64,000 nucleotides of DNA. Origin: Robiginitalea aestuariiviva. GTDB lineage: Bacteria > Bacteroidota > Bacteroidia > Flavobacteriales > Flavobacteriaceae. A model generated the notes under the pieces. That model saw only the letters and a list, made by a program, of their open reading frames with translations. It made no database searches and was not told the origin of the DNA. This document shows positions 33,825 to 41,608 of the stretch, in pieces (positions within the stretch are counted from its first letter, which is position 1; the number at the start of each line of letters is the position of its first letter). Made by a program: the position numbers and the translations under genes. The stretch covers positions 712,696 to 776,695 of the forward strand of contig NZ_JARPUQ010000001.1 of assembly GCF_029537735.1 (NCBI RefSeq), in the 5' to 3' direction.

Positions 33825-34474
33825 TGGAGCGTAGAAAAGCATTAAAACATATGGGATGGGCCATGGGCATTACCGTGGCCACCCCCACGGCCTTGAGCCT
33901 GTTGCAAAGTTGCCAGCAAAATGCCGACACGGCCTGGATTCCGGTCTTCTTCACTGAAGCCCAGGGCGGTGCCCTCATCCAGCTGGTAGACCTGATCATC
34001 CCCAAAACGGATACGCCTTCGGCCTCGGAGGTACAGGTACATAGCTTTATTGACAGTTATATGAAAGAGGTTCCGGAAAAACCGGAGCAGGACCTGATGA
34101 CCATGGCCTTTACGGCCTTTTTGAACAAAGCCCTGAAGGACTCCGGCAAAACGGAAATCTCCGACCTTGCGGCGGAAGACCTGGAACCCGTACTCGCCCA
34201 GTCCCTGGCCCAGCGTTCCGAAGAAGAGGAGGCTGCTGCCATGGAATCTTTGGGCGCCTACATGCAGGCCGTACAGGAAGGGCAACCCGCCATCCTGGAC
34301 GAGGCCGTTGCCCGGAGCATGTTTGCGGGTAACCTGCGCAGCACAGTGATCTGGGCCTATAAGACCTCGGAATTCGTCGGGGAGCAGGTACTTACCTATC
34401 TGCCGGTTCCCGGGGAATACATCGGGTGCGGAGACCTGGACCAGCTTACCGGCGGCAAGGCCTGGTCCATCTAA
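33824..34474 (+). CDS. Gluconate 2-dehydrogenase subunit 3-like protein, Tat lipoprotein
   Basis: A 216-aa small subunit. The N-terminus MERRKALKHMGW is Tat-like and is followed by a hydrophobic stretch and LLQSC, giving a possible lipidated Cys30. The conserved FTEAQGGALIQLVDLIIPKTDTPSASEVQVHSFID segment is the signature of the family, which partners GMC flavoproteins in FAD-dependent gluconate, sorbitol and glycoside dehydrogenases. Its start overlaps the GMC stop. It may carry the signal-less catalytic subunit through Tat. Confidence 0.9.
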   Translation: MERRKALKHMGWAMGITVATPTALSLLQSCQQNADTAWIPVFFTEAQGGALIQLVDLIIPKTDTPSASEVQVHSFIDSYMKEVPEKPEQDLMTMAFTAFLNKALKDSGKTEISDLAAEDLEPVLAQSLAQRSEEEEAAAMESLGAYMQAVQEGQPAILDEAVARSMFAGNLRSTVIWAYKTSEFVGEQVLTYLPVPGEYIGCGDLDQLTGGKAWSI

Positions 34475-34484
34475 AACCTTCGTC

Positions 34485-35399
34485 TTGAAACGCAGATCGT
34501 TTATCGGAAAAACCGGGATGGCCGCCGCCTTTATGGCGGCCGGCCCGGCTTCCCGTGCGCATGGTTCCGGCCGGCCGGTCAGTGCTGATTCCTTTTCCAT
34601 GAAATTTGCCCCCCACCTGGGGATGTTCCGCCACCACGCCGGGGAAGACCCTATAGACCAGCTGCATTTTATGGCCGACCAGGGCTTCCGGGCTTTTGAG
34701 GACAACGGGATGCGGGAGCGCCCGGTGGAACTGCAGGAAAAAATGGCCCGGGTCATGGCCGAAAGGGGGCTGGAAATGGGGGTTTTTGTAGCCCATACCA
34801 TTTCCTGGAATACCCCGAACCTGGCTTCCGGCGACCCCGGGGCGCGAGCGGTTTTTCTGGAAGAAATCCGGGCCTCCATAGAGGTGGCCAAACGGGTAAA
34901 TGCCAAATGGATGACAGTGGTCCCCGGGCACCAGGACCTCCGTCAACAACTGGGGAGGCAAACCGCTCATGTGACCGAATCTCTGAAACAGGCTTCGGCC
35001 CTTTTGGAACCCCATGGATTGGTCATGGTACTGGAGCCCTTGAATTTCAGGGACCACCCGGGGCTGTTCCTTTCCCGTTCGGACCAGGCCTATGCCCTGT
35101 GTAAGGGTGTGGGGTCCCCCTCCTGTAAAATTCTTTTCGACATCTATCACCAACAGATTACCGAAGGTAACCTGATCCCCAACATCGGGGCTTTCTGGGA
35201 CGAGATTGCCTACTTCCAGATCGGAGACAACCCGGGCCGCAAAGAACCCACCACCGGTGAAATCCATTATCAGAATGTTTTTCGCTTTATTTCCGACAAA
35301 GGCTTCAACGGTATCCTTGGGATGGAACACGGCAATTCCACAGCGGGTAAAGCCGGGGAGCAGGCCGTGATCGACGCCTATCGGAGCGTTGCGCCCTAA
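34485..35399 (+). CDS. Tat-exported hydroxypyruvate isomerase-like TIM barrel
   Basis: A 304-aa protein whose best start is TTG at 34485, giving the Tat-type signal MKRRSFIGKTGMAAAFMAAG. The body resembles hydroxypyruvate isomerase: DQGFRAFEDNGMRER, AKWMTVVPGHQDL, GLVMVLEPLNFRDHPGLFL, ILFDIYHQQITEGNLI and GILGMEHGNSTAG, with Glu and Asp at expected metal positions. It follows the GMC-subunit 3 pair by 10 bases, so all three are probably one operon. The reaction is likely isomerisation of a keto-sugar in the periplasm. Confidence 0.9.
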   Translation: MKRRSFIGKTGMAAAFMAAGPASRAHGSGRPVSADSFSMKFAPHLGMFRHHAGEDPIDQLHFMADQGFRAFEDNGMRERPVELQEKMARVMAERGLEMGVFVAHTISWNTPNLASGDPGARAVFLEEIRASIEVAKRVNAKWMTVVPGHQDLRQQLGRQTAHVTESLKQASALLEPHGLVMVLEPLNFRDHPGLFLSRSDQAYALCKGVGSPSCKILFDIYHQQITEGNLIPNIGAFWDEIAYFQIGDNPGRKEPTTGEIHYQNVFRFISDKGFNGILGMEHGNSTAGKAGEQAVIDAYRSVAP

Positions 35400-35500
35400 A
35401 CATGCCCCCAGGGCCTCAGGGAGCGTTTTTAAGCCCGTTTTGACCCCTTCGTGATCCATAGGCCTGTTTTATACCGTATATCGGTTAAACAGCGCCTATT

Positions 35501-35587
35501 ATGGAACTCCATATGCTTATCCTTTTGGGCTACCTGACCGTGCTGGTCCTCGGAAGGTTGGCTGCCAGCCACTATCTGGAAAAATAA
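35501..35587 (+). CDS. Possible 28-aa membrane micro-protein
   Basis: A short frame beginning MELHMLILLGYLTVLVLG and ending SHYLEK: 28 aa with one membrane-spanning stretch and charged ends. It lies in the 299-base gap between the isomerase and nrdA and ends before a strong terminator. It could be a real small membrane protein, or a remnant of the first helix of a sodium:solute symporter, which often begins in a similar way. No other evidence. Confidence 0.3.
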   Translation: MELHMLILLGYLTVLVLGRLAASHYLEK

Positions 35588-35636
35588 GCCCGCACCTGGC
35601 AGGGGAGCCCCGGCGCACTCCTCCGCGATTTCAAAA

Positions 35637-35676
35637 AAACACCCGGGCATCCGCTGTGGCGGATGCCCGGGTGTTT
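35637..35676. terminator. Bidirectional terminator with 18-bp stem
   Basis: A perfect 18-bp stem, left arm AAACACCCGGGCATCCGC (35637-35654), loop TGTG, right arm 35659-35676. An A run precedes it and a T-rich end follows. It separates the plus-strand sugar operon from the end of nrdA. Confidence 0.9.
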
Positions 35677-35698
35677 GCTTTCCCGGCTGTAGTTCCGA

Positions 35699-38182
35699 TC
35701 AGGAACCGCACATCAGGCAGTCGTCGTCTGGCTTGCCCGAAGCGGCTTTGGCCTGGGCAATAAGCGCCTTCATCTCTTCCGGACTCATGGGCTCTACATT
35801 CACGTCCTGGGACTGGACCGGGGTGGTTTCCACCGGCAGGTTCTGGGCCTGGCTAGCAGCGTCTACCGCATCGGCGCTGACTGCTTCCACGGCCACGGGC
35901 ACCTCTTTCTTCTTGGAGTTGTCCAGGGTGAATTTGATGGCATCTACCGCTGCCTTGGTGCGCAGGTAATACATACCGGTCTTCAGGCCGCTTTTCCAGG
36001 CGTAGAAATGCATGGAGGTAAGCTTGGCGAAGTTGGCATTCTCCATAAAGAGGTTCAAAGACTGACTCTGGTCGATAAAGTACCCGCGGTGGCGGCTCAT
36101 GTCGATGATGTCCTTCATACTCAGCTCCCACACCGTGCGGTACAGTTCCTTGATGTCCTCGGGGATGGCGTCGATGTGCTGGATGGAACCGTTGGCCCGC
36201 ATCAGCTCCTGCTTCATCTCCTCGTTCCAGAGACCCAGACGCACCAGGTCTTCCAACAGGTGTTTGTTTACTACGATAAATTCCCCGGAGAGTACCCGGC
36301 GGGTATAGATGTTGGAGGTATAAGGCTCAAAACATTCGTTGTTGCCCAGGATCTGGGAAGTGGAAGCCGTGGGCATGGGGGCCACCAGAAGGCTGTTGCG
36401 CACCCCGTGCTTTTTAACGCTTTTGCGGAGCTTCTCCCAATCCCAGCGGCCGGATAATTCTTCGTCCTTGATCCCCCAGAGGTTATGCTGGAACTGCCCT
36501 TCCGAGATGGGGCTCCCCTTGTAGGTGGAGTATGCCCCTTCTTCCCTGGCCATTTCCATGGAAGCCGTTACGGCCGCAAAGTACAGCGTCTCAAAAATTT
36601 CCTGGTTCAGTTTCTTGGCCTCGTCCGAGGTAAACGGCAGGCGCATCATAATAAAGGTATCCGCCAGCCCCTGTACCCCGAGCCCGATCGGGCGGTGGCG
36701 CATGTTGGAGTTCTCGGCCTCCTTCACCGGGTAGTAATTCCGGTCGATTACCCGGTTCAGGTTGCGGGTTACCCGCTTGGTTACCTTGAAGAGTTCCTTA
36801 TGGTCGAAGGCCCCGTTTTTGACAAACATCGGCAGGGCAATGGAAGCCAGGTTACACACCGCAATCTCGTCTTCAGAGGTGTATTCCAGGATCTCGGTAC
36901 ACAGGTTGGAAGAGCGGATTGTCCCCAGATTCTTCTGGTTGCTCTTGCGGTTGGCTGCATCCTTGTACAGCATGTAAGGCGTTCCCGTCTCAATCTGGGA
37001 TTCCAGTATTTTCTCCCAGAGCTCCCGGGCCTTGATGGTTTTGCGTCCCTTGCCTTCCTCCTCGTATTTCAGGTAGAGGGCTTCAAATTCCTCGCTGTGG
37101 GTGTTAAACAGGTTGGGGCACTCGTTGGGGCACATCAGGGTCCAGGTCTGGTCTGCCTCCACCCGCTTCATAAACAGGTCCGGGATCCACATGGCGTAGA
37201 ACAGGTCCCGGGCCCGCATTTCTTCCTTCCCGTGGTTTTTCTTCAACTCCAGGAAATCGAAGATGTCGGCGTGCCAGGGTTCCAGGTAAATGGCAAAGCT
37301 ACCTTTGCGCTTACCCCCGCCCTGGTCTACATACCGGGCCGTGTCGTTAAATACGCGAAGCATGGGCACCAGGCCGTTGGAGGTCCCGTTGGTTCCCGCA
37401 ATGTAAGAACCGGTAGCCCGTATGTTATGCACGGAAAGGCCGATCCCCCCGGCGGACTGGGAAATTTTTGCGGTCTGCTTCAGGGTGTCGTAGATACCGT
37501 CAATGCTGTCGTCCCGCATGGCCAGCAAAAAGCAGGAAGACATCTGCGGCTTGGGCGTACCGGAGTTAAACAGCGTGGGGGTGGCATGGGTAAAATACTT
37601 TTTGGACATCAGCTCGTAGGTCTCCTGTACGGCGTCCAGGTCCTCCAGGTGGATCCCCACGGCAACCCGCATAAGCATATGTTGCGGGCGCTCGGCGATG
37701 TTTCCGTTGATTTTGAGCAGGTAGGAGCGCTCCAGGGTTTTAAACCCGAAATAGTCATACCCGAAATCCCGGTTATAGATGATCATGGAATCCAGCTGTT
37801 CCCCGTGCTGTTCCACGACTTTCCAGACCTCATCGGAAAGCAGGGGTGCTTTCTTGCCGGTACGCGGGTTCACATACTCGTACAGGTCCTGCATGGTTTC
37901 GGAAAAAGACTTTTTGGTGTTTTTGTGCAGGTTGGAAACCGAGATGCGCGCCGCCAGTTTGGCGTAATCCGGGTGGGTGGTGGTCATGGTGGCGGCAATT
38001 TCGGCCGCCAGGTTGTCCAGTTCGGAAGTGGTTACCCCGTCATACAGGCCTTCAATGACCCGCATGGCCACTTTCACGGGATCCACCAGACCGTTAAGCC
38101 CGTAACATAATTTGCGTACACGGGCCGTGATCTTGTCGAACATAACCGGCTCCTTTCTCCCGTCTCTTTTTACTACGTACAT
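35699..38182 (-). CDS. nrdA: Ribonucleoside-diphosphate reductase, alpha subunit
   Basis: An 827-aa class I large subunit that reduces NDPs to dNDPs. An N-terminal ATP-cone ([20 protein letters not shown]) should give dATP/ATP control. Active-site residues are seen in [14 protein letters not shown] and AVCNLAS, and the C-terminus ends CLMCGS, the thiol pair that re-reduces the active site. The tail before it is Ala/Pro/Gln-rich and variable. It lies 89 bases downstream of nrdB on the same strand. Confidence 0.97.
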   Translation of the reverse strand: MYVVKRDGRKEPVMFDKITARVRKLCYGLNGLVDPVKVAMRVIEGLYDGVTTSELDNLAAEIAATMTTTHPDYAKLAARISVSNLHKNTKKSFSETMQDLYEYVNPRTGKKAPLLSDEVWKVVEQHGEQLDSMIIYNRDFGYDYFGFKTLERSYLLKINGNIAERPQHMLMRVAVGIHLEDLDAVQETYELMSKKYFTHATPTLFNSGTPKPQMSSCFLLAMRDDSIDGIYDTLKQTAKISQSAGGIGLSVHNIRATGSYIAGTNGTSNGLVPMLRVFNDTARYVDQGGGKRKGSFAIYLEPWHADIFDFLELKKNHGKEEMRARDLFYAMWIPDLFMKRVEADQTWTLMCPNECPNLFNTHSEEFEALYLKYEEEGKGRKTIKARELWEKILESQIETGTPYMLYKDAANRKSNQKNLGTIRSSNLCTEILEYTSEDEIAVCNLASIALPMFVKNGAFDHKELFKVTKRVTRNLNRVIDRNYYPVKEAENSNMRHRPIGLGVQGLADTFIMMRLPFTSDEAKKLNQEIFETLYFAAVTASMEMAREEGAYSTYKGSPISEGQFQHNLWGIKDEELSGRWDWEKLRKSVKKHGVRNSLLVAPMPTASTSQILGNNECFEPYTSNIYTRRVLSGEFIVVNKHLLEDLVRLGLWNEEMKQELMRANGSIQHIDAIPEDIKELYRTVWELSMKDIIDMSRHRGYFIDQSQSLNLFMENANFAKLTSMHFYAWKSGLKTGMYYLRTKAAVDAIKFTLDNSKKKEVPVAVEAVSADAVDAASQAQNLPVETTPVQSQDVNVEPMSPEEMKALIAQAKAASGKPDDDCLMCGS

Positions 38183-38271
38183 CTTTTTCCTTTTATTGAG
38201 TTATACCTTGGTTGCTTGGTCCCGTCGGGATGCCGGGCGGGGGGTTCCCGGCAATTCCGTTCGGATTGTTT

Positions 38272-39258
38272 TTAGAAGTCGGCGTCGAAGCTGATTTTCT
38301 CGGATCCTGAATCTGATTCCTGCTTGAGCACCCCTGCCTTCTGGTACTCGGAAACCCGCTTCTCGAAGAAGTTGGTTTTTCCCTGCAGGTTGATCATATC
38401 CATAAAATCGAAGGGGTTGGTGGAATTGTACACCTTCTCACACCCCAGTTCCACCAGCAGGCGGTCCGTCACGAATTCCAGGTACTGGGTCATCAGTTTG
38501 GAATTCATCCCGATCAGGCTCACGGGCAGGGACTCGGTGATGAATTCCCGCTCGATGTCCAGGGCGTTGGTCAGGATGTGGGTGATGCGTTCCTTGGGCA
38601 CCTTATTCACCAGGTGGTTGTTATGCAGGTGCACGGCAAAGTCACAGTGCATGCCCTCGTCCCGGGAGATCAGCTCATTGGAAAAGGTGAGGCCGGGCAT
38701 CAGGCCGCGCTTTTTCAGCCAGAAGATGGAACAGAAGGCCCCGGAAAAGAAGATGCCTTCTACTGCAGCAAAGGCGATAAGGCGGTCCGCAAAGCTGGGA
38801 GACTCCACCCATTTCAGGGCCCAGTCCGCTTTTTTCTTGATGGCCGGGAAATTTTCGATGGCCTTGAAGAGGATGTTCTTTTCCTTTTCGTCCTTCACAT
38901 AGGTGTCGATCAGCAGGGAATACGTCTCGGAGTGGATGTTCTCCATCATGATCTGGAAGCCGTAGAAGAACTTCGCCTCAGTGTACTGTACTTCGCTCAC
39001 GAAGTTTTCCGCCAGGTTTTCGTTAACGATCCCATCCGAAGCGGCAAAGAAGGCCAGGATGTGCTTGATAAAATACTGCTCGTCTGCGCTCAGCTTGTTG
39101 TTCCAGTCCGCAAGGTCCTGCTGAAGGTCAATTTCCTCGGCCGTCCAAAAACAAGCTTCCTGTTTCTTGTACCATTGCCAGATATCGTGGTGTTGGATGG
39201 GAAAAATGACAAAGCGATCCTCGTTTTCCTTCAATATAGGTTCTTCAGCTACGGACAT
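38272..39258 (-). CDS. nrdB: Ribonucleoside-diphosphate reductase, beta subunit
   Basis: A 328-aa small subunit carrying the di-iron tyrosyl radical centre. ENIHSETY shows the E-x2-H-x3-Y pattern with the radical tyrosine retained, which fits class Ia or Ib-like NrdB rather than the tyrosine-less type Ic. [12 protein letters not shown] supplies later metal ligands. The start MSVAEEP at 39258 was chosen because upstream residues do not resemble the family. nrdB precedes nrdA, as in many Bacteroidota. Metal type (Fe or Mn) is not decidable. Confidence 0.96.
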   Translation of the reverse strand: MSVAEEPILKENEDRFVIFPIQHHDIWQWYKKQEACFWTAEEIDLQQDLADWNNKLSADEQYFIKHILAFFAASDGIVNENLAENFVSEVQYTEAKFFYGFQIMMENIHSETYSLLIDTYVKDEKEKNILFKAIENFPAIKKKADWALKWVESPSFADRLIAFAAVEGIFFSGAFCSIFWLKKRGLMPGLTFSNELISRDEGMHCDFAVHLHNNHLVNKVPKERITHILTNALDIEREFITESLPVSLIGMNSKLMTQYLEFVTDRLLVELGCEKVYNSTNPFDFMDMINLQGKTNFFEKRVSEYQKAGVLKQESDSGSEKISFDADF

Positions 39259-39759
39259 AGTTATAGGTGATTTTGTATTAAAAAAATGTGAAATTTTCCT
39301 TGTGATAGGGACTAACAAAGATTGAAAAAGTCCTTCAATATCTAAAGGCACTTCCGCCCCGCAAGGGTCAAAGTTTTTAACACAAACTGTTGAAATCTAA
39401 GCTCGCAGGCCACGGGGCGGAGGCTGGGCCTGCTCAAAAAAAATCGGGCTTTAACACAATTCGGAAAAGTGGAAAAAAATAAACCGGACAGTATGCCAAA
39501 AGCTACTGCCCGGTTTAATTCGGGAGGTCAATCCCGGTTAACAACTATCAAACCGTACGGCTCCGCGGCGTGTCAAAATTGGAATGTCATCCGGATGTCA
39601 ATCTAGGTAGTTCCCCCGAAACCTAAAATCGAACCATTACCCTTGCCCATATGGGCACGGTAGTGCCGGATGACTTAACGCCCAACGCAGCTGCTATTTA
39701 CATAACAAGCTTATGGAGCCGTACTTGCGTTTGACAGTATTTCAATGATCGGCCCCGGC
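39259..39759. other. 500-base intergenic region upstream of nrdB
   Basis: No protein or recognised RNA. Visible elements are a 7-bp GCAGGCC/GGCCTGC stem (39405-39433), the terminator at 39468-39516, three TGTCA words at 39571, 39585 and 39596 around the palindrome CATCCGGATG (39588-39597), and an AATCTTTG resembling a -7 box for nrdB on the minus strand near 39320. No NrdR box was found by eye. Confidence 0.5.
39468..39516 (-). terminator. Terminator of the two-gene membrane operon
   Basis: AAACCGG (39481-39487) with CCGGTTT (39510-39516), extended by CAGTA/TACTG inside after one bulge. On the minus strand it is followed by ATTTTTTT. It lies about 250 bases past the 190-aa gene, leaving a long 3' end. 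Confidence 0.75.
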
Positions 39760-40332
39760 CTAATGGCTGGAGCTCCGGTTCAGGGGCCGGGCGTGGAACG
39801 GACCTCTCAGTTCCATGCTGTGCCCCCCATTATCGGTAAGCCTCAGGTCTACTATTCCGCTTACTTCCTGAGTACTCGCATATTGTATGGAAATGCTCCC
39901 CGACTCCGTAAAGTACAGGGAACTGCCTTCCTCCAGGGTATCGGCATACCCGAAGACCGATTCGTATCGGTTCAGGAAACCCTTGTCGGTATCCGGTACC
40001 TCATATTGGTCCGCCGCGATGGTTTGCAGGTCGGAACTGATAGGGATCATCAGGCCAAACCCGGCGCCTGCGGCGTCCCTGGCGTTGATGAAATGCAGTT
40101 TAAATACCGAAGACCCTTTGATCCCGTTTACCTGGGGGGCCACTTCAAAATACACCTGCCCTTCCAGCACCTGTTGCTCCTGACCCATCCAGGAAGTTAT
40201 GGCATAGGTGCCCTTCTCCGGAAGCGCCTGGGTGCCCGTGCGCTGCGGAACCGTATGGGAAATGGAAACGGCCAGCAGGAAGACCACTGAAACCAGCACG
40301 CCCAAACGCAATTTCCAGGTGGCCTTACTCAT
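39760..40332 (-). CDS. Unknown membrane-anchored protein
   Basis: A 190-aa protein with a short basic N-terminus (MSKATWKLR), one hydrophobic helix (LGVLVSVVFLLAVSI, about residues 10-24) that serves as anchor or signal, and an extracytoplasmic beta-rich region (GSSVFKLHFINARDAAGAGFGLMIPI, ISIQYASTQEVSGIVDLRLTDNG). No family recognised. The start was placed at 40332 because it overlaps the stop of the 68-aa gene by 8 bases, indicating translational coupling. Possibly regulated by the divergent LytTR system. Confidence 0.75.
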   Translation of the reverse strand: MSKATWKLRLGVLVSVVFLLAVSISHTVPQRTGTQALPEKGTYAITSWMGQEQQVLEGQVYFEVAPQVNGIKGSSVFKLHFINARDAAGAGFGLMIPISSDLQTIAADQYEVPDTDKGFLNRYESVFGYADTLEEGSSLYFTESGSISIQYASTQEVSGIVDLRLTDNGGHSMELRGPFHARPLNRSSSH

Positions 40333-40531
40333 GGATTTTGTTTTGGGTCTCCAGTTGTGTTTGTGCAGTGCTGCGGTCCGGGGCCATGTAGGCTGTTTTA
40401 TCCAGTTTCGCCATACCCGTGTATTCCTCCTGCCCCAATCCGGTGCGTTCCGGCTGGGTAAAGGCATTGCTGACTAACGCAAGGGTCAGGGCCAGCAGCA
40501 CTCCCAGGAAGTAAAAGAGACAGCGTTTCAT
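40325..40531 (-). CDS. Small exported or membrane protein
   Basis: A 68-aa protein: MKRCLFYFLGVLLALTLALVSNAF forms an uncleaved or cleaved signal helix, followed by a polar tail rich in Thr, Gln and Glu. No known family. It is coupled by overlap to the 190-aa gene downstream. Upstream on its own strand are a -7-like TAGCTTCG (40559-40566) and, just behind it, the 21-bp direct repeat that may be a LytTR operator. Confidence 0.7.
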   Translation of the reverse strand: MKRCLFYFLGVLLALTLALVSNAFTQPERTGLGQEEYTGMAKLDKTAYMAPDRSTAQTQLETQNKIHE

Positions 40532-40863
40532 GGGTTTCCTGTTTTATCAGGTCGGTAGCGAAGCTAGGAAAGGGAGGGCCTGTGCCAAATCCAAATTGTA
40601 TAATCGGCCACAAATCCTGTATAATTGGCACTAGCTACAGGAAGAATCGGAAATTCTATTTTAATTATCTGTTTTTCAGCGTTTTAAATCTCTTTCACTC
40701 GTGATTCTTACCCGCGTATCACAGGCCGGCACACCCGTTTAGCCCCACAACTACCCTATTCCCAACCATCCATAAGAGATTTACAGCGGTTTGTACAACT
40801 TCCGGGCAGGGGCCGGAAGCACACCCGTATTTTTACGTACATTAGAATCCCTAAGTCCTTGCC
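40532..40863. other. Divergent control region of the LytTR system
   Basis: A 332-base gap between the small-protein operon and the LytTR regulator. It has no reading frame of note. The 21-bp-spaced direct repeat (40597-40629), an imperfect GTGCCAA/TTGGCAC inversion around it (40582-40630) and a TATTTTTA at about 40832 upstream of the regulator are the features seen. Confidence 0.6.
40597..40629. promoter_or_regulatory. 21-bp-spaced direct repeat, candidate LytTR operator
   Basis: TGTATAATCGGC (40597-40608) and TGTATAATTGGC (40618-40629) match at 11 of 12 positions and start exactly 21 bp apart, two helical turns. LytTR dimers bind such pairs on one helix face. The pair lies about 31 bp behind the -7-like box of the minus-strand small-protein operon, an activator position. 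Confidence 0.6.
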
Positions 40864-41598
40864 ATGTTAGAGGCCGTACTAGTAGACGACGAAGAAAAAG
40901 CCCTGCAGAGCCTGCAATGGGAACTCACCCATTTTTCGAATGAGATCTCCGTGGTAGCTTCCTTTACCGATCCGTTTGAGGCTCTGGGATACCTGGACAA
41001 ACACCAGCCGGACTGCTTGTTCCTGGATATTGAAATGCCTACCATGGACGGGTTCCAGTTCATCCAGAAAATGCAGAATCCGGAGGTTGCTGTGGTTATT
41101 ACCACGGCATACAACCAATACGCCATCAAGGCCCTGAAAAATGAGGCCATCGATTATTTACTGAAACCCATCGATTCGGACGACCTGAACGAAACGATTG
41201 CCAAAATCCGCAAGCACCTGGCCCGCCAACTCTCTTCAGAACGCCTGGAAAAGCTACTGATCAACCGCAACAAAACGAACTCCCACCGGAAGATCACCCT
41301 CAACACTGACGGGCGGCTGATGTTCCTGGACAACGAAGACATCCTCTTTGCGGAGTCCGACGGGAATTACAGTACCGTACACCTGGCCGACGGGCAAAAG
41401 ATCCTCCTCACCAAAAAATTGAAAGAAGTAGGCGAGCTCCTGCCTGCCGACACCTTTTTCAGGATCCATAATTCGTATATTATCAACCTGAACAAAATCA
41501 AGGAATTCCTGAAGACGGACGGGTATGTGATCCTGAAATCCAACCACAAAATCCCGGTTTCCCGCCAGAAAAAGTCCGATTTTCTGGATTTGATGTAA
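40864..41598 (+). CDS. LytTR-family response regulator
   Basis: A 244-aa regulator. Receiver domain about 1-125 with acidic pocket VDDE, phospho-acceptor Asp55 in LFLDIEMP and Lys in YLLKPID; LytTR DNA-binding domain about 145-240 (DILFAESDGNYSTVHLADGQKILLTKK-like core). The sensor kinase follows 10 bases later. Likely targets include the divergent small-protein operon. Confidence 0.95.
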   Translation: MLEAVLVDDEEKALQSLQWELTHFSNEISVVASFTDPFEALGYLDKHQPDCLFLDIEMPTMDGFQFIQKMQNPEVAVVITTAYNQYAIKALKNEAIDYLLKPIDSDDLNETIAKIRKHLARQLSSERLEKLLINRNKTNSHRKITLNTDGRLMFLDNEDILFAESDGNYSTVHLADGQKILLTKKLKEVGELLPADTFFRIHNSYIINLNKIKEFLKTDGYVILKSNHKIPVSRQKKSDFLDLM

Positions 41599-41608
41599 GT
41601 TCGCTTCC

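Noticed and set aside
32103..33842. Open frame of 579 codons opposite the GMC oxidoreductase gene
   Set aside because: It mirrors the GMC gene almost exactly and has no signal, domain or ribosome context. The plus-strand protein is unmistakable.
36485..38110. Open frame of 541 codons opposite nrdA
   Set aside because: It runs antisense to a well-recognised essential gene, and its residues (rich in Gly, His, Val, Gln) have no domain sense. Long antisense frames are expected in this GC-rich genome with strong third-position bias.
39259..39400. NrdR-type operator upstream of nrdB
   Set aside because: The segment TTAACACAAACTG looks slightly similar, but the paired 16-bp NrdR boxes with proper spacing are absent.
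39545..39745. tRNA- or tmRNA-like T-loop (GGTTCGAT on the minus strand near 39632)
   Set aside because: No acceptor stem, anticodon arm or CCA-type end could be matched around it, so the short word is taken as chance.
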